A stretch of DNA of 64,000 nucleotides, taken from the NCBI RefSeq assembly GCF_000953715.1, contig NZ_LN824141.1, forward strand, positions 1,428,501 through 1,492,500, given 5' to 3'. Positions 62,245 through 64,000 of this stretch are shown here, in pieces. A program made the translations under genes and the position numbers. The stretch is from Defluviitoga tunisiensis (lineage in GTDB: Bacteria; Thermotogota; Thermotogae; Petrotogales; Petrotogaceae). Numbering within the stretch: position 1 is the stretch's first letter; each line of letters begins with the position of its first letter. Under the pieces are notes generated by a model that saw nothing but the letters and a program-made list of their open reading frames with translations, did no database searches and was not told the DNA's origin.

Positions 62245-63285
62245 ATGATTATGAAGAACATTTTAGATTTTGACTATGAAGGACTACAAAAATATTTGAC
62301 AGAAAATTATCAAATAGAAAAGTATAGAACCGATCAAATTTGTGATTGGATATATAAAAAACGTATTTTTAATTTTGATAATATGACTAATTTGTCTAAA
62401 GAGATAAGAAAGATATTGAATGAAAATATGTTAATATTATTGCCTAACATCGTACAAAAGCAAATATCTAAAATTGATGGAACTACTAAATATCTTTTTG
62501 AATTAGCCGATGGAAATCTAATCGAATCAGTTTTGATCTATTATCCTTCTAGGACGATTGCATGTATTTCCACCCAAGTAGGTTGTCCTTTAAAATGTGC
62601 ATTTTGTTCTACTGGAAAAAGTGGTTTTGTCAGGAATTTATCAGTAGGAGAGATAGTTGGACAATTGTTAGCTATAGAAAAAGATAATAATATAGATATA
62701 AATAATTTGGTATATATGGGAATGGGAGAACCGCTTTTGAATTTTGAAAATGTTATACAAAGCGTGAATATTTTCAACGACCCAAAAATGAAAAAGTTGG
62801 GTGCTAGGCATATAACTATTTCTACTGCAGGAATTCCACATAAGATTGAAGAACTTGCTAATTTAAATAAAGAAATTAGATTATCTGTTTCGTTACATGC
62901 GACTACCAATTCACAGAGAGATAAAATTATGCCCATTAACCATGCATATCCAATAGAAGAAGTAATTCAATCTTGTAGAATATATCAACATAAGACAAAT
63001 AAAAGAGTGACGTTTGAATACATATTAATTAAAGGTTTTAATGATTCTCCAGAAGACGCACTAAGATTGGTAGATATTTTTAAAGATATGAAGGTTATGG
63101 TTAATCTTATTCCGATAAATGCCAATCCATCGGGTTTTGAAAAACCATCAAAAAGATTTATTGATCAATTTTTAGATGTTCTTTTGAAAAAAGGTATAGA
63201 TGCGGTAGTAAGAGCTGAAAAAGGTAGCGATATTTCTGCTGCATGTGGACAACTCAGACTAAGAAAATTAAAGGATATTTCATAA
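62245..63285 (+). CDS. rlmN: 23S rRNA (adenine2503-C2)-methyltransferase
   Basis: Radical SAM enzyme that methylates A2503 of 23S rRNA (and A37 of some tRNAs). 346 residues. Cluster motif with three Cys in GCPLKCAFCSTG near 113-124; YMGMGEPLLNFENV near 157; SLHATTNSQRDKIMPIN near 210-226; the C-terminal Cys used in the methyl transfer mechanism lies in SDISAACGQLR. ATG at 62245 follows GCGAGGAAAAG. Starts a unit with the PASTA gene and rsgA. Confidence 0.95.
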   Translation: MIMKNILDFDYEGLQKYLTENYQIEKYRTDQICDWIYKKRIFNFDNMTNLSKEIRKILNENMLILLPNIVQKQISKIDGTTKYLFELADGNLIESVLIYYPSRTIACISTQVGCPLKCAFCSTGKSGFVRNLSVGEIVGQLLAIEKDNNIDINNLVYMGMGEPLLNFENVIQSVNIFNDPKMKKLGARHITISTAGIPHKIEELANLNKEIRLSVSLHATTNSQRDKIMPINHAYPIEEVIQSCRIYQHKTNKRVTFEYILIKGFNDSPEDALRLVDIFKDMKVMVNLIPINANPSGFEKPSKRFIDQFLDVLLKKGIDAVVRAEKGSDISAACGQLRLRKLKDIS

Positions 63286-63296
63286 GAAGGGAAAAT

Positions 63297-63797
63297 ATGG
63301 ACAAAGCAAAAAAAATAGTAAAAAATATCTTTTTTTTATTTTTGGGATTGATTACTGCAGCTATTTTCGCATTCTTTTTTTTATCTATCTTTGTTAATAG
63401 TTCATCTGTTGTTGAGATTCCCTATTTGGTTGGAGAAGATAAAAATGTTGCTTTAGCATCTTTAAAAGAATTAAATCTAATCCCAAATTTAATTGGAAAT
63501 GGCGATAAGGTTTTATATACAGATCCATCTGCTGGTACTAAGGTTAAAGAAGGACATCATGTTATTGTTCAGCTAAGAAATCTTGAACCTATGAAAGTAC
63601 CAGATTTAATTGGGCTTCCGCTTCAGGTTGGTGAACAATTTTTATTAGAATATAAAATTGCTTATGAAAAACGATATGTCATCACATATTCTTCTGAAGA
63701 AAATGAAGTTGTTCTTGATATGTTTCCGGAACCTGGTAAATCTTATTCTGAAGAAAAACTTATTTTGTATGTTGGTAAATATGGAGGAAATAATTGA
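63297..63797 (+). CDS. Membrane-anchored PASTA-domain protein
   Basis: 166 residues. Basic N-terminus, one membrane helix (about 10-33), then two PASTA repeats: VEIPYLVGEDKNVALASLKEL (from about 40) and MKVPDLIGLPLQVGEQFLLEY (from about 105). PASTA domains usually bind peptidoglycan muropeptides as part of PknB kinases or penicillin-binding proteins; here no kinase or transpeptidase is attached. ATG at 63297 follows AAGGG; an upstream start at 63243 overlaps rlmN. Stop and next start overlap (TGATG). Confidence 0.85.
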   Translation: MDKAKKIVKNIFFLFLGLITAAIFAFFFLSIFVNSSSVVEIPYLVGEDKNVALASLKELNLIPNLIGNGDKVLYTDPSAGTKVKEGHHVIVQLRNLEPMKVPDLIGLPLQVGEQFLLEYKIAYEKRYVITYSSEENEVVLDMFPEPGKSYSEEKLILYVGKYGGNN

Positions 63798-64000
63798 TGA
63801 ACTGGAGAAAAGGAATAGTTATAAGATTTCATTCTAATACTCTTACAGTTCGAGATCTAGAAACCAACATAAATATAGAATGTTATTTACCTGGCAAATT
63901 TAAGCTTCAAAAAATTCGTCCAATTGTTGGAGACTATGTTGAATATGTTGTCGAAAAAAATCATGAGTTTGGAGTGATAAAAAATATTTTACCAAGAAAA
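63797..64000 (+). CDS. rsgA: Ribosome small subunit-dependent GTPase A (5' part; runs off the right edge)
   Basis: 68 codons from ATG 63797 (overlapping the PASTA stop). N-terminal OB-fold: RKGIVIRFHSNTLTVRD, then VGDYVEYVVEK and GVIKNILPRK, the segment that precedes the circularly permuted GTPase domain in RsgA. The GTPase domain is outside the window, so the call rests on the N-terminus and the common PASTA-rsgA neighbourhood. Confidence 0.82.
   Translation, partial: MNWRKGIVIRFHSNTLTVRDLETNINIECYLPGKFKLQKIRPIVGDYVEYVVEKNHEFGVIKNILPRK

Overview
The window is AT-rich bacterial DNA, almost entirely coding. Its gene content points to the Thermotogota, most likely a Petrotoga/Defluviitoga-like member of the Petrotogales. 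The clues are a five-domain GH10 xylanase of the Thermotoga XynA type, two Opp-like xylo-oligosaccharide transporters beside it, an aroF-tyrA-aroA-aroE-aroC-aroKB-aroQ order like that of Thermotoga, and frequent TTG/GTG starts behind strong GGAGG sites. The genus is inferred. No DNA-binding regulator gene is visible in the 64 kb.

Region 1 (1-36.9 kb, all minus strand) is a glucuronoxylan utilisation locus. Outside the cell, XynA (17093-20221) cuts xylan. Two family-5 solute-binding proteins with their permeases and ATPases (20297-26507 and 28901-34686) import oligomers. GH120 and GH3 xylosidases, a second GH3, GH67 alpha-glucuronidase, an SGNH esterase and a polysaccharide deacetylase-like protein finish the breakdown. 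UxuA and an SDR oxidoreductase handle the uronic acid branch. XylFGH imports xylose and two xylose isomerase copies (1-545 partial, 4842-6155) start its catabolism. Two transcription units share a nearly identical 66-bp promoter cassette, and a short motif (AATCAACTAA) recurs only in the control regions of this locus. The chemoreceptor gene at 6203-8209 carries two apparent frameshifts, and the permease gene at 25522-26507 carries one.

Region 2 (37.7-50 kb, plus strand apart from one zinc-protease-like gene) holds a histidine degradation operon, hutH-hutU-ftcD-hutI. It is followed by a complete ABC importer with a DUF3798-like binding protein of unknown substrate.

Region 3 (50.2-61.1 kb, minus strand) holds an SDR, uppP, a sugar O-acetyltransferase, an ISC-type insertion and the shikimate/tyrosine operon. 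The insertion is a HEARO/omega RNA followed by an IscB reduced to its C-terminal third, and it sits in the 3' end of aroQ. The aro operon starts from a near-consensus promoter. It has an unannotated 35-codon leader peptide containing Tyr-Tyr-Tyr-Trp-Phe, followed by mutually exclusive antiterminator and terminator hairpins: a complete aromatic amino acid attenuator. This attenuator and the omega RNA/aroQ fusion are the two most interesting things here.

Region 4 (61.3-64 kb, plus strand) has a YugP-like membrane metallopeptidase, rlmN, a membrane-anchored PASTA protein and the start of rsgA. No tRNA, rRNA or CRISPR array was seen.
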